From Labilithrix sp. (GTDB lineage: Bacteria > Myxococcota_A > Polyangia > Polyangiales > Polyangiaceae), in contig JAHBWA010000013.1 in assembly GCA_019637195.1 (NCBI GenBank), positions 41,299 through 105,298 on the forward strand: a DNA stretch of 64,000 nt. The letters run 5' to 3'. The translations under genes were made by a program, and so were the position numbers. Below the pieces are notes generated by a model. The model was not told the origin of the DNA. It ran no database searches and was given only the letters and a program-made list of their open reading frames with translations. The stretch's first letter is position 1. Each line of letters starts with the position of its first letter. Below are positions 18,069-26,705 of this stretch, one piece after another.

Positions 18069-19472
18069 ATGTCGAAGAGGAACCTGGGCTGGGGCTTCGG
18101 GACGGCGGTCGTGTTGACCGCGCTCGCCACGGCGGCGTGCAGCTCGGACGAGGACGCCGTAGCGGACGGCGACGACGCGGGCCTCGACGCGTCGCCCGAC
18201 GCGGCGCAGCCTCCGGTCGAGGACGCGGGCCCGGATCCGGACGATGACGACGCCGGCGGCGACGCCGGACTCGACGACGCGGGCGACGAGGAGCCGCCGC
18301 ACCCGACGCGCTGCACGACCTCGATCGCGCCGGCGCAGGGCGACGCCTTCGTCGAGCTCTGCAAGCCGGACCAGGGGATCGTCCAGCACGTGCGGGTCTC
18401 CGGCGTCCAGGTCCCGGCGACGCACGAGTCTGCGCAGATCGTCTTCGGCTTCGATACGCCTCCCGCGTCGGCGACCGCGACCCTCTCGGGCGAGCAGCTG
18501 CGCGTCCTGCTCTACGGAGGCGGAGCGCCCGCGCCGCCCGCGCTCCTCGAGGCGACGTGGGGAACGAACCGGCAGGTCGTGGGCGGCAACGTCCCCTCCC
18601 TCAACACGGCCCCCTCGACGGTCTGCTTCGACGTCCACGACGGCGGGACGGACGCGCCGCCGTACTTCGCGATCTGGGTGCACGGGCAGAAGGGCGCCGA
18701 CTGCCTCGATCGCGCGACGCTCACCGTCGCGAGCGCCCACGCGATCCGCGCGAGCTGGCGCGGCGAGGTCGGCGCGCTCGCCAAGGGCGCGAAGGCGTAC
18801 TACCGCCAGTCCGTCGGCGTGAAGACGAGCGCCAGGGTCACGATGTCGAGCGTCGCGGCGCTCTCTCCCGACGCGCTGAAGGCCGCGATCTCGTGCGCGA
18901 CGCCGTGGGTCGCGAACACCGACTGGCAGAAGCTCTGCACGCCTGCCGCCAACGACGTCCGCCACGTGCGCATCGAGAACGCGTCGGCGACCGCCAACAG
19001 CCGCTACTTCTACGCGGTGCTCGGCCAGGACGCCGCGCCCGCGGGCAACCCCGTGATCGGCGCGGGCAAGCTCATCGTGACGGGCGGGCGCGCGCAAAGC
19101 GCCGCCTCGTGGACGTACTTCCGCTTCGGCGACGTCGCCGGTCAGAGCTCGACGGGCCAGTTCACCTACGCCACGGACGCGCCGGCGCCGCTCTACACCC
19201 CGGGCCCCACCACGGTCTGCTTCGACCTCGGCACGACGATGACCGGGAACACGCGCCTCGTCTTCTGGGCCACCGGCGCGAACGGCGCCGACTGCAGCGA
19301 CCACGCCACGCTCTCCACCGCGAACGCGCTCTACGACAGCACCACCGACGCGACGACCGGCAACATCTGGCAGGGCCTCATCGCCGCGGGCAAGGAGAAC
19401 TTCATCAAGACCAGCGGCGCCGAGGTCACGCTCGGCGGCGCCGTCGTCTCGAGCGAGCCGGCCGCGCTCTGA
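18069..19472 (+). CDS. lipoprotein with internal domain duplication, unknown function
   Basis: ATG 18069 with GAGGAG upstream gives MSKRNLGWGFGTAVVLTALATAAC, a lipoprotein signal peptide. An Asp/Ala/Gly-rich linker (to about residue 75) follows. The mature part holds two related modules: the first includes TVCFDVHDGG...FAIWVHGQKGADCLDRATLT, the second TVCFDLGTT...LVFWATGANGADCSDHATLS. Each is preceded by a Cys-containing N-terminal strand region (ELCKPDQGIVQHVRV; KLCTPAANDVRHVRI), so a roughly 190-residue unit has been duplicated. No named family recognised. A sigma-54-type promoter candidate sits upstream, suggesting conditional expression. Readings that start earlier (from a TTG at 17967) overlap that promoter and are rejected. 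Confidence 0.82.
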   Translation: MSKRNLGWGFGTAVVLTALATAACSSDEDAVADGDDAGLDASPDAAQPPVEDAGPDPDDDDAGGDAGLDDAGDEEPPHPTRCTTSIAPAQGDAFVELCKPDQGIVQHVRVSGVQVPATHESAQIVFGFDTPPASATATLSGEQLRVLLYGGGAPAPPALLEATWGTNRQVVGGNVPSLNTAPSTVCFDVHDGGTDAPPYFAIWVHGQKGADCLDRATLTVASAHAIRASWRGEVGALAKGAKAYYRQSVGVKTSARVTMSSVAALSPDALKAAISCATPWVANTDWQKLCTPAANDVRHVRIENASATANSRYFYAVLGQDAAPAGNPVIGAGKLIVTGGRAQSAASWTYFRFGDVAGQSSTGQFTYATDAPAPLYTPGPTTVCFDLGTTMTGNTRLVFWATGANGADCSDHATLSTANALYDSTTDATTGNIWQGLIAAGKENFIKTSGAEVTLGGAVVSSEPAAL

Positions 19473-19572
19473 GGCCCGCGGCACGAGGGGCGGGCGCCCG
19501 ACGTGAGGCGCGCGCCCGCCGCCGGCGGGCGCCCCCCGGCGGGCGCCCGACCTCCGTGCTACCTTTGGCGTC

Positions 19573-20235
19573 ATGCGCTTGCTCGGATCGAGCCTTCTCC
19601 TCGCAACCTTGGTGCTTGCGTGCAGCAGCACGAGCACGACCGGAGACATCGGCTCACAGACCGATGCGCTCGAGGCGTACCGCGACGGGTGCGACGCCGG
19701 AGCGTGCGGTGCGCGCCCCGCGCCGCAACACCAGTGCGTGGGTGGCTATGCGGTGAGCGTGTGCACCAAGGCGCGCGGTGCGTGCGGCTGGCAAATCGAT
19801 TGCGCCGACGAGCCGCCGCCGGACTACGACGGCAACGTCGGCGTGAGCCCGTGCGACGTGAACACGACCGCCGAGCAGGCGTGTGGCCCGCTGCCGGTCT
19901 ACGACGACGCGGATTGTGTGTACGGCTTCATCGGCGAGCCGCAGTGCGAGCGCTACGGCAACGCGTCCTGCGCGTGGTCGCGTCGCTGCCGCCCGAAGCC
20001 GTGTGACCAGTCGGGCACGTGCAACGCGCTCGATCGCTCCAAGCTCGGCGCCGCATGCGACGCCCAGATCCCGTGCCCGACCGGCTCGAGCTGCGGGTCG
20101 ATCAGCGTGAACATCGGCGACTACGTCCCTCCGACGTGCATCGAGGGCGATCCGTGCAGCGCGCTCACCTGCGCCCCCGGCCTCCAGTGCTACGTCGCCG
20201 AGAGCTACCCGTTGCAAGTGGGCTGCGGGCGCTGA
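19573..20235 (+). CDS. small cysteine-rich lipoprotein, unknown function
   Basis: The 220-residue protein has a clear lipoprotein signal (MRLLGSSLLLATLVLAC, Cys17) and about 20 Cys in the mature part, often in CxxG or CxxC spacing (CDAGACG, CGWQIDC, CPTGSSCG, CSALTCAPGLQC). Such proteins are frequent in myxobacterial envelopes and are presumably disulfide-stabilised surface proteins. The start ATG is preceded by the extended -10 TGCTACCTT 7 nt upstream, so the mRNA may be leaderless. The upstream 100 bp holds GC-rich inverted and direct repeats (GGCGGGCGCCCGAC twice). No homologous domain recognised. Confidence 0.8.
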   Translation: MRLLGSSLLLATLVLACSSTSTTGDIGSQTDALEAYRDGCDAGACGARPAPQHQCVGGYAVSVCTKARGACGWQIDCADEPPPDYDGNVGVSPCDVNTTAEQACGPLPVYDDADCVYGFIGEPQCERYGNASCAWSRRCRPKPCDQSGTCNALDRSKLGAACDAQIPCPTGSSCGSISVNIGDYVPPTCIEGDPCSALTCAPGLQCYVAESYPLQVGCGR

Positions 20236-20339
20236 GCGCTCCGCCGGCGGCGAGCGCGCGCCGGTGAACGCGGTCCGCGGACGCCGCTGAACGACGAAGC
20301 GCCGAGCGTCACGCCTCGGCGCGCGGCGTCACCCTCGCG

Positions 20340-20533
20340 ACAGCGAAGCGAGGAGCGGTCACTGCTCGCTTGGCCGAGCGATCACTCTTCTCGCTCGGGC
20401 TCGGCCGCTCGCTGCGCGCGTGGCGTCCCCCCTCGCGTCGGTGAAGCGAGGAGTGGTCGCTCGCTCGCTTCGCTCCCGACCGATCACGCCTCTCGAAGGG
20501 AAGCGTGATCGCTCGGTCGATCGATCACTCTTC
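20340..20533. repeat. short repeats and hairpin downstream of the dehydratase operon
   Basis: The 289-bp gap between convergent genes contains two copies of GAAGCGAGGAG(C/T)GGTC (20345, 20443) and two of GATCACTCTTC (20380, 20523; the second forms the stop end of the leftward gene). An 8-bp inverted repeat GATCACGC/GCGTGATC (20482-20510) is also present. The pattern looks like partial duplication of the 3' end of the leftward gene. The hairpin could terminate either gene, though no T-run follows. Confidence 0.5.
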
Positions 20534-22393
20534 GGCGGCCGCGTCGAGCGTGGACTCGGCGCGCTGCGCCTTCTTCTTCATCGCGCGGATCTCGCGGAGG
20601 ATCGTGATGTCCTCCTTGACGCGCTCGGCGACCTTCGGCGCGTCCTTCACGGCCGTCACGAGGCTGACCGCGAGGTGCGGCGTCTTCTGGATCGCCTGCT
20701 TGCCGCCCGTGACGACGCCGAGGACGCGGTCCTTCCAGCGCTGTGCGCGCGTCTTCGTGATGTACGGCGCGACGGCCGCGACGACGTCCGCGTTGTTCCC
20801 GCAGTACACGTGCGCCGCCTTGTAGAGCGAGCTGCGGAACTTCGGGTTCGCGTCGAGGTAGGCGGCGACCTGCTCACGCGTGACGCCGTTGTCGGCGAGC
20901 GCGCGCTCGTACTCGGCCTGCGCCGCCTGCTTCGCCTTGAAGAGGTACATCTGCACGCGCGAGTAGAAGTTCACGCGGCCGTCGCCGCTGGTCTCGACGG
21001 GGCAGAAGATCGTGCCGGGGAACTTCTCGGTGATCGCCGACTGGACGCCGTCGGAGACGCCGGCGCTCGGCATGCAGCCGAAGGGCTTCACGCTGAGCGT
21101 CATGTGCGCCTTCTGGTGCACGACGTTCATGATCAGCTTGCCGACCTCCATGTGGCCTTCACCGCCGCGGAGATCGTTGTTGTAGTAGCCGTGGCTGACC
21201 TCGGCGATCTTCTCCATGTCGGGCAGCTTGAAGCCGTAGAGGCCCGCCGCGTGCGCGAACGACTGGAAGAGGAGGCGGACGCCGAAGTCACCGGCGTAGC
21301 CGATGGCGAGCTTCTGGAAGACGGCCATCGGGCCGCCGCCGCCGAGGCCGTACTTCGCGGTGTCCCACTCGCGGAGATCGGCGCGCTCCTTGGTGTCGTT
21401 CTTGACCTCCCAGAGCGTGTAGAGCAGCCACGCCGCGAGCAGCTGGATGTCGCACTCGGCGCCTTCCTGCTCGAGGAACTGCTGGAGCTGGTAGTTGCCG
21501 TCGCCCTCGGTCGTCATCGCCCAGAACTCGCCGATGATGCTGACCTTCGGCTTCACGCGAGTCTTGTCGACCTGGACGGCCGCGAAGATCGGCTTGCACT
21601 TCCACAGCGCCGCCATGATGTTGCTCTTGGTCTCGAGCGCTTCGTAGACGAGCTTCTTCGCCTTCTCGAGGGCCTCGTTCGTGGCGCCCGGGACGACCTC
21701 GTAGGGGCGGAGGCGGTAGCCGATGGCGTTGAGGACGTCGCCCGCGAACATGCCCTTGACGATCGACCAGAAGAAGGTCGGGTTCAGCTCGAGGCCGACG
21801 TCGTCGCCGGTCGCCTGCTTCAGGCCGCCCGTCTGCTGGAAGAGCATGACGCGGAAGCCGTCGAAGCCGGCGTCGCGCAGGGCCTTCCGGTACTCGGTGA
21901 CGTACATGCCGAAGCGGCACGGGCCGCACGCGCCCGCGGTGAGGAAGACGAACTTGTCGACGATCTCCTCGGCGGTCATCCCGTGCTTGTCGCGCAGCGT
22001 GATGAGGTACTGAACGAGGTTGCCGACCGTGAAGTACGTCGGGTTGCACTGACCGCGGTTGCCGAACTCCTTGCCGGTCTGGAAGCCCTCGGTCGTCGGG
22101 CAGTCGAGCATCTGGACCTGGTAGCCGATGCCCTTGAGGCCGCCCTCGATGAGGTAGTCCTGGGCGACGGTGAGGCCGCCGATGAGGAGCGTGACCTTCG
22201 CGCGCTCCGACTTCTTGAAGCCGAGGCCGACCATGTCTTCGACCCACTGCTCGACCTTGCCGTCGAGGCCGAGGCGCGCCCTCTCCGCCTCCTCGAACTT
22301 CTTCAGCTCGGCGTCGATGTCGAGCGATTGCCCGGCGACCGGAAGCTTCTTCTTCTTCGCTGCGGTGGTGACGGTGCTGTTCTGGCTGTTCAT
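20525..22393 (-). CDS. 2-hydroxyacyl-CoA dehydratase-type protein (COG3581/HgdB-like)
   Basis: The 622-residue protein has features of the large HgdB-like/COG3581 proteins that accept electrons from CoA-dehydratase activases: LIGGLTVAQDYLIEGGLKGIGYQVQMLDCPTTEG, GNRGQCNPTYFTVGNLVQYL, FLTAGACGPCRFGMYVTEYRKAL and SVKPFGCMPSAGVSDGVQ. The Cys in these segments (CGPC, GQCNP, FGCMPS) are the likely iron-sulfur ligands. In the superfamily such subunits carry a [4Fe-4S] or double-cubane cluster and carry out ATP-driven low-potential reductions or dehydrations. The ATG at 22391-22393 has GGAG 7 nt upstream. An in-frame GTG at 22417 overlapping the upstream stop is possible but lacks a ribosome site. 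It is 20 bp downstream of the activase gene and surely in its operon. Substrate unknown. Confidence 0.85.
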   Translation of the reverse strand: MNSQNSTVTTAAKKKKLPVAGQSLDIDAELKKFEEAERARLGLDGKVEQWVEDMVGLGFKKSERAKVTLLIGGLTVAQDYLIEGGLKGIGYQVQMLDCPTTEGFQTGKEFGNRGQCNPTYFTVGNLVQYLITLRDKHGMTAEEIVDKFVFLTAGACGPCRFGMYVTEYRKALRDAGFDGFRVMLFQQTGGLKQATGDDVGLELNPTFFWSIVKGMFAGDVLNAIGYRLRPYEVVPGATNEALEKAKKLVYEALETKSNIMAALWKCKPIFAAVQVDKTRVKPKVSIIGEFWAMTTEGDGNYQLQQFLEQEGAECDIQLLAAWLLYTLWEVKNDTKERADLREWDTAKYGLGGGGPMAVFQKLAIGYAGDFGVRLLFQSFAHAAGLYGFKLPDMEKIAEVSHGYYNNDLRGGEGHMEVGKLIMNVVHQKAHMTLSVKPFGCMPSAGVSDGVQSAITEKFPGTIFCPVETSGDGRVNFYSRVQMYLFKAKQAAQAEYERALADNGVTREQVAAYLDANPKFRSSLYKAAHVYCGNNADVVAAVAPYITKTRAQRWKDRVLGVVTGGKQAIQKTPHLAVSLVTAVKDAPKVAERVKEDITILREIRAMKKKAQRAESTLDAAAEE

Positions 22394-22413
22394 GGTGTTC
22401 TCCGTCTCTTCCT

Positions 22414-25400
22414 TCACTCAGCGGCGCTCGACGCGTCGGTCGTCGTGTTGCGGGCGGGAACGATCTTCCCGTCCTTGGTCTTCTTCCCGAGCTTCACGAT
22501 CCCCTTCTGGACCTCGGGCTCCATCGGGCGGCCCGCGTGGGGCACGTAGGCCTGGAGCTTCGCGCGGAGCTCCTCGATCTGCGCGACCAGCCCCGCGTCC
22601 TGTACGCGGCGCTCGGCCATCTGCTTCGACTTGAGCTCGAGGAGCTCGAGGCGCTTCTCGTCGATCGCGTGCTCGAGCTCGTGACGACGCTTGCTCGCGT
22701 CCTCGAGCCGCTCCTCGTGGAGCTTGAGCGCGTGGGTGTACGTCTTAACGCGGATCTTGATCGAGCCCGCCGGCTTGTTCGCGTCGATGTCGTGCAGCGC
22801 GGCGTACGGCGTCTTCGACTTCTCGATGATCGAGTCGATGAGGCCGTAGACCGGCGCGTCGTGGCCGCACTTGAACGACGAGAGGTCGAGCACGACGACG
22901 TTCGGGTGGTGAGCCGCGAAGACCGCGCCCCAGACCTTCTGCGCGCTGTTGACCGAGTAGTTCTCGGGCCAGACGTGGTTCAGCTCGAGGGGCGACTTCA
23001 TCTGCCCGCTCGCGAGGTCCTCCTTGAAGTACCGGTCGAGGTACTCGCGCGACTTCGGGATCGACCGGAGCGACAGGATCGGGTACCCGCGCACCTGGAA
23101 CTCCTCGGGGATGCCGTGGTTCAGGCCCGGGTCGGAGTGGTACGGGCGACCGAGCAGGAGGATCGCGACGCGGTCCTCGGCCTCGACGGTCTCGAGGATC
23201 GCGCGGCCCTTCTCCTGGACGTCGTTCTCGAAGATCGTGAGCGCCTTCCAGCCCTCGCGGCAGGCGTGGTCGTTCTCGTCCTCGGTGATGCCGAGGCGCG
23301 GGCCCCAGACGTCGAAGAGGCGCTTCGCCATCAGGTTCGGCTCGACGAACGAGACAGCCGGATCGACGTACTCGATCCCGCGCGTGGCGAAGAAGTCGAC
23401 CTCCTTCGTGAAGGCGGCCTTCATGACCTCCGGCGCGCCGGCGACGATCGGGCAGCACGCGTTGTCCATCGTGTCCGCGACGAAGTTCGTCACGTGCGTG
23501 AGGATCGGGAAGAAGAGGTACTTGAGCGGCTTCTTCTCGGTGTGCTGGTGGAAGATGAGGTTGTGGATGTGCGCCTGCGCGACCTTCGACGGGTAGCACG
23601 GGTCGATCGAGCCGTACTTGCCGCCCTCGACCCACATCTCCTCGGTCGTCTCGTCGGAGAAGACGACGTTCTGCTTCGGGATGCCGAGCGCCTCGAAGTA
23701 GGTCCGGAAGAACGGCGCGCTCGAGTAGAGGTTCAAGACGCGCGGGATGCCGATGCGCGTGCGGCGGCGCTTCTCCTGCGCCTCCTTCGAGGAGCGCTTG
23801 AAGGGACGCGTGATCTCGACGCGGCGCTGGCCGAAGACGCCCTTCCTGACCTCGATGTCCTTGATCGGCGAGCCCTCCTCGGGCTGCGGCGCCGCGTTGT
23901 AGAAGTGCATGAAGCAGCGCTTGGCCTCGTAGTCGACCATGTTCGGGAACTGCTGCGCCGTCTTCTTGCGGTCGGCGACGAGGGCGAGCATCGCCTCCTT
24001 GCTCTCGACGGTGCCCTTCTCGCAAGAGAAGCCCGCGATGTAGCGGCTCGACTGACCGTCCGGCGTCTTCGTGTCGATGAATGTGCGCTTGCACTCGTTC
24101 GGACAGAAGTGGCAGACCGTCTCCTCGTCGTTCTTCGTCGTGTACTCGAGGTCGATCGCGGCATCGAGGCCGATGAAGCTCGACTTGCCCTTGCGCTTGA
24201 CCACGCGGAGCGTCTCCATCGCCGCGCCGATCGCGCCGGCCTCGCCCGTGTGCGGGTGGACGAAGACCTCGGCGTTCGGGACGCGCTCCTTGATGTAGTC
24301 GACCTGCGCCTTCACGGCGGCGAGGTTGTATTGCGTGCCGCCCTGGAGGACGAACTTGCGCCCGAGCGAGGCGAGGCGCGGGATCTGGACGACGTACTGC
24401 CAGACGTTCTTCGGGAGGACCTGCGCGAGGCCGGCGAGCATCTCCTCCTTCGAGAAGCCCTCCTTCTGGAAGTTGACGCGGTCGGTCTCGAGGAAGACGG
24501 CGCACCCGTAGGAGAACTTCGGCGCGAGGTCGGCCTTGAACGCGACGTCGGCGAAGTCGGTGACCGCGACGCCGAACGAGTCGGCCGTCGCCTGGAGCAG
24601 CGTGCCGTTACCCGCCGAGCACGAGTTCGACAGGCGGAAGTTGGCGATGTCGCCGTTCTTCATGAACAGGACCTTGATGTCCTGCCCGCCGATGTCGCAG
24701 ATGACGTCGACGTCGCCGAAGAAGTGCACGCTCGAGAGCATGTGCGCGACCGTCTCGACGATGTTCACGTCGCTCTTCACGCACTCCTCGAGCACGTCGG
24801 CGGCGTAGCCCGTCGCGCCGAAGCCCATCACCTCGAGCTCGGCCCCCTGATCGGTGACGAAGCCCTTGAGCTTCGCGAGGAGCTCCTTCGTGTCCTGGAT
24901 CGGGTTGCCCTTCGAGAGCTGGTAGGCCTTGCCGAGGATCTTGCCGTCCTCGTAGTCGACGATGACCGCCTTGCTCGACGTCGAGCCGCCGTCGAGGCCG
25001 ATGACGGCCTTCACCTTCTGGCCCGGCGTGAACTCCGCGGGGACGAACTTGGGGATCTTGTAGAGCTCACGGAAGTCGACGAGCTCCTGCTCGTCCTTCG
25101 AGAGGGGCGGGCCCGCGGTCTCGCCGAGGCGCGCCTTCCGGCCCGTGGTGATGAACTCGACGAGCTCGGCGGTGCCCTTCAGCCAGCCGACGTGCGAAGG
25201 CTCGTGGAGGCCGTAGAGGACGGCGCCGAACGCGGCGTAGTACTGCGCGTTCTCGGGCACGAAGACGAGCTCTTCGATCGGGACGTCCTTCGGGTAGTCG
25301 TAGCCGCGCTCGTCCCAGATCTGCGGGATGCGCAGGCGCCAGCAGTCCTGGAGGAACGGGAGGTACGTGTTCGGGCCGCCGAGCAGCAGCACGCGCGCCT

Positions 25401-26094
25401 TCAGCGTGTTGCCGCGCGTGAGGACCGAGAGGTTCTGCATGACGATCGCGTCGGCGAGCGAGCAGAGGACCTCGGTCGACGGGATGCCGCTCTTGATCAA
25501 GTTGACGATGTCCGTCTCGGCGAACACGCCGCACTTCGCGGCGACGTGATGGAGCTTCGAGTCGTCGAAGCGCATCGTCGTGACGAGCTCCGGCGGGGCG
25601 TTCACCTTCAAGAAGCACTTGTCGATGGTGGCGCCCGTGCCGGACGCGCACTTGTCGTTCATCGACGCCATCGCCGTCTTGTCGCCGGTCTTCTCGTCCG
25701 CCTTGAACATGATGATCTTGGCGTCCTGCCCGCCGAGCTCGATGACCGAGAGGACATCGGGGTGCAGGTGCTCGACGGCGAGCGTGACGGCGTTCACTTC
25801 CTGGACGAACTTGCCGCCGGTCGAGTCGGCGAGCGGCGCCGAGCCCGAGCCGGTGAGGAAGATGCGCCAGCCGTCCTTCGGGTGATCGGGGAAGGCCGCG
25901 AGGATCGTCTCGAGCAGCTCGAGGACCTTCTCGGGCTGCTTCGTGTGGTGGCGCTGGTAGTCGCTCCAGAGGATCGCCTTCGTCTCGGGGTTGACGACGG
26001 TGGCCTTCACCGTGGTCGAACCGACGTCCATTCCGATGGCGAGAAAGGGCGCCCGCGTGCCCGCGGGGTTGTGCTGAGCCGGCTTGTTCGACAT
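22414..26094 (-). CDS. double BadF/BcrA-type activase fused to DUF2229/HgdB-like region
   Basis: This protein of about 1226 residues combines two ASKHA ATPase domains of the CoA-dehydratase-activase type with a C-terminal DUF2229/COG3580-type region. Domain 1 has FLAIGMDVGSTTVKATVV, ELGGQDAKII and the cluster Cys in NDKCASGTGATID and AAKCGVFAETDIV. Domain 2 has VIGLDGGSTSSKAVIVD, DIGGQDIKVLF, NSCSAGNGTLLQ and FSYGCAVFLETD. A four-Cys motif (CHFCPNEC) then leads to IGIPRVLNLYSSAPFFRTYF, DPCYPSKVAQAHI, NACCPIVAGAPEVMKAAF and FKCGHDAPVYGLIDSI. Known activases use ATP to push one electron to a partner dehydratase or reductase; here the partner is the next gene. Start ATG 26094 is chosen over GTG 26157 because the latter lies inside a palindrome. 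Confidence 0.87.
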   Translation of the reverse strand: MSNKPAQHNPAGTRAPFLAIGMDVGSTTVKATVVNPETKAILWSDYQRHHTKQPEKVLELLETILAAFPDHPKDGWRIFLTGSGSAPLADSTGGKFVQEVNAVTLAVEHLHPDVLSVIELGGQDAKIIMFKADEKTGDKTAMASMNDKCASGTGATIDKCFLKVNAPPELVTTMRFDDSKLHHVAAKCGVFAETDIVNLIKSGIPSTEVLCSLADAIVMQNLSVLTRGNTLKARVLLLGGPNTYLPFLQDCWRLRIPQIWDERGYDYPKDVPIEELVFVPENAQYYAAFGAVLYGLHEPSHVGWLKGTAELVEFITTGRKARLGETAGPPLSKDEQELVDFRELYKIPKFVPAEFTPGQKVKAVIGLDGGSTSSKAVIVDYEDGKILGKAYQLSKGNPIQDTKELLAKLKGFVTDQGAELEVMGFGATGYAADVLEECVKSDVNIVETVAHMLSSVHFFGDVDVICDIGGQDIKVLFMKNGDIANFRLSNSCSAGNGTLLQATADSFGVAVTDFADVAFKADLAPKFSYGCAVFLETDRVNFQKEGFSKEEMLAGLAQVLPKNVWQYVVQIPRLASLGRKFVLQGGTQYNLAAVKAQVDYIKERVPNAEVFVHPHTGEAGAIGAAMETLRVVKRKGKSSFIGLDAAIDLEYTTKNDEETVCHFCPNECKRTFIDTKTPDGQSSRYIAGFSCEKGTVESKEAMLALVADRKKTAQQFPNMVDYEAKRCFMHFYNAAPQPEEGSPIKDIEVRKGVFGQRRVEITRPFKRSSKEAQEKRRRTRIGIPRVLNLYSSAPFFRTYFEALGIPKQNVVFSDETTEEMWVEGGKYGSIDPCYPSKVAQAHIHNLIFHQHTEKKPLKYLFFPILTHVTNFVADTMDNACCPIVAGAPEVMKAAFTKEVDFFATRGIEYVDPAVSFVEPNLMAKRLFDVWGPRLGITEDENDHACREGWKALTIFENDVQEKGRAILETVEAEDRVAILLLGRPYHSDPGLNHGIPEEFQVRGYPILSLRSIPKSREYLDRYFKEDLASGQMKSPLELNHVWPENYSVNSAQKVWGAVFAAHHPNVVVLDLSSFKCGHDAPVYGLIDSIIEKSKTPYAALHDIDANKPAGSIKIRVKTYTHALKLHEERLEDASKRRHELEHAIDEKRLELLELKSKQMAERRVQDAGLVAQIEELRAKLQAYVPHAGRPMEPEVQKGIVKLGKKTKDGKIVPARNTTTDASSAAE

Positions 26095-26144
26095 CTCGGG
26101 AGGTACTCCGCGACTAATAGAAGAGGAGCCGCTCGACGACCGCG

Positions 26145-26168
26145 GCTGAACTGACACGTCAGTTCAGC
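26145..26168. promoter_or_regulatory. perfect 11-bp inverted repeat, operator candidate
   Basis: The arms GCTGAACTGAC and GTCAGTTCAGC are exact reverse complements separated by AC. The site is 50 bp upstream of the activase ATG (26094) and just upstream of a possible -10 (TATTAG on the minus strand, 26114-26119). Symmetric sites of this length and spacing are typical for dimeric TetR- or GntR-type repressors. A frameshifted TetR-family gene lies at 29.8 kb; any pairing with it is inferred. Confidence 0.6.
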
Positions 26169-26705
26169 GAGGCTACCGGAGTTCCGGCGGCGTGGAAAAG
26201 CATTTCTGAGCGCGATCGAGCGTCATAAACATCGTAAATTCAATCACTTGTAACTCCATTGTCCTGAGGCCTCGGAACGAGACGCGGATTTTGCGCGTCC
26301 TCGGCGTCGGCCAACGAGCCCGCCTCGATGGGGAACCGAGGACGCGAGCCGCCCGTCGCCGGCGGCGCTGTGACGGCTGGGCAACACCGGCCGACAGCCC
26401 TGCCAGGCCGAAGGGCGCCACGCGGCTCCGCGCTCTCGAGAGAGCGCGACGAGACGATCATGAGCTGGGGCCAACCCTCCTCGCCACCGCGCCCGTCGAC
26501 GTCATCCAGTCCGAGGGCTTCGCGCTCTTCGCGCGCGCCGCGACCGACCAGGGCTACGAGCTCTCGGCCGGGTCGCTGTCCTGGGGCCCGACGTTCGGCG
26601 GCGGCGTGGACTCCGACCTCGTCGGGGCGCGCCCCGCCTCGAAGTGACGGCGCGCGCCAGGCAGGCCGTTGCCCGCTGCCGCGCGCTCGTGCAACGCTCG
26701 ACACG
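26169..26705. other. intergenic region with an AT-rich patch, no intact gene
   Basis: The first part (26200-26265) is unusually AT-rich (AAACATCGTAAATTCAATCA) and may contain the leftward operon's promoter: TTACAA, 18 bp, TTTATG on the minus strand is a weak sigma-70 match. From about 26440 to 26647 the plus strand reads LGPTLLATAPVDVIQSEGFALFARAATDQGYELSAGSLSWGPTFGGGVDSDLVGARPASK and stops. This is protein-like in composition but has no recognisable start or family and may be the 3' remnant of a broken gene. Confidence 0.35.

Noticed and set aside
22537..26154. 1205-codon open frame on the plus strand
   Set aside because: It is the antisense of the double activase gene, with low-complexity Arg/Asp/Leu/Val composition and no motif.
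26095..26157. GTG start at 26157 for the activase gene
   Set aside because: It lies inside the perfect inverted repeat, the added residues (SVQPRSSSGSSS) are not activase-like and no ribosome site precedes it.
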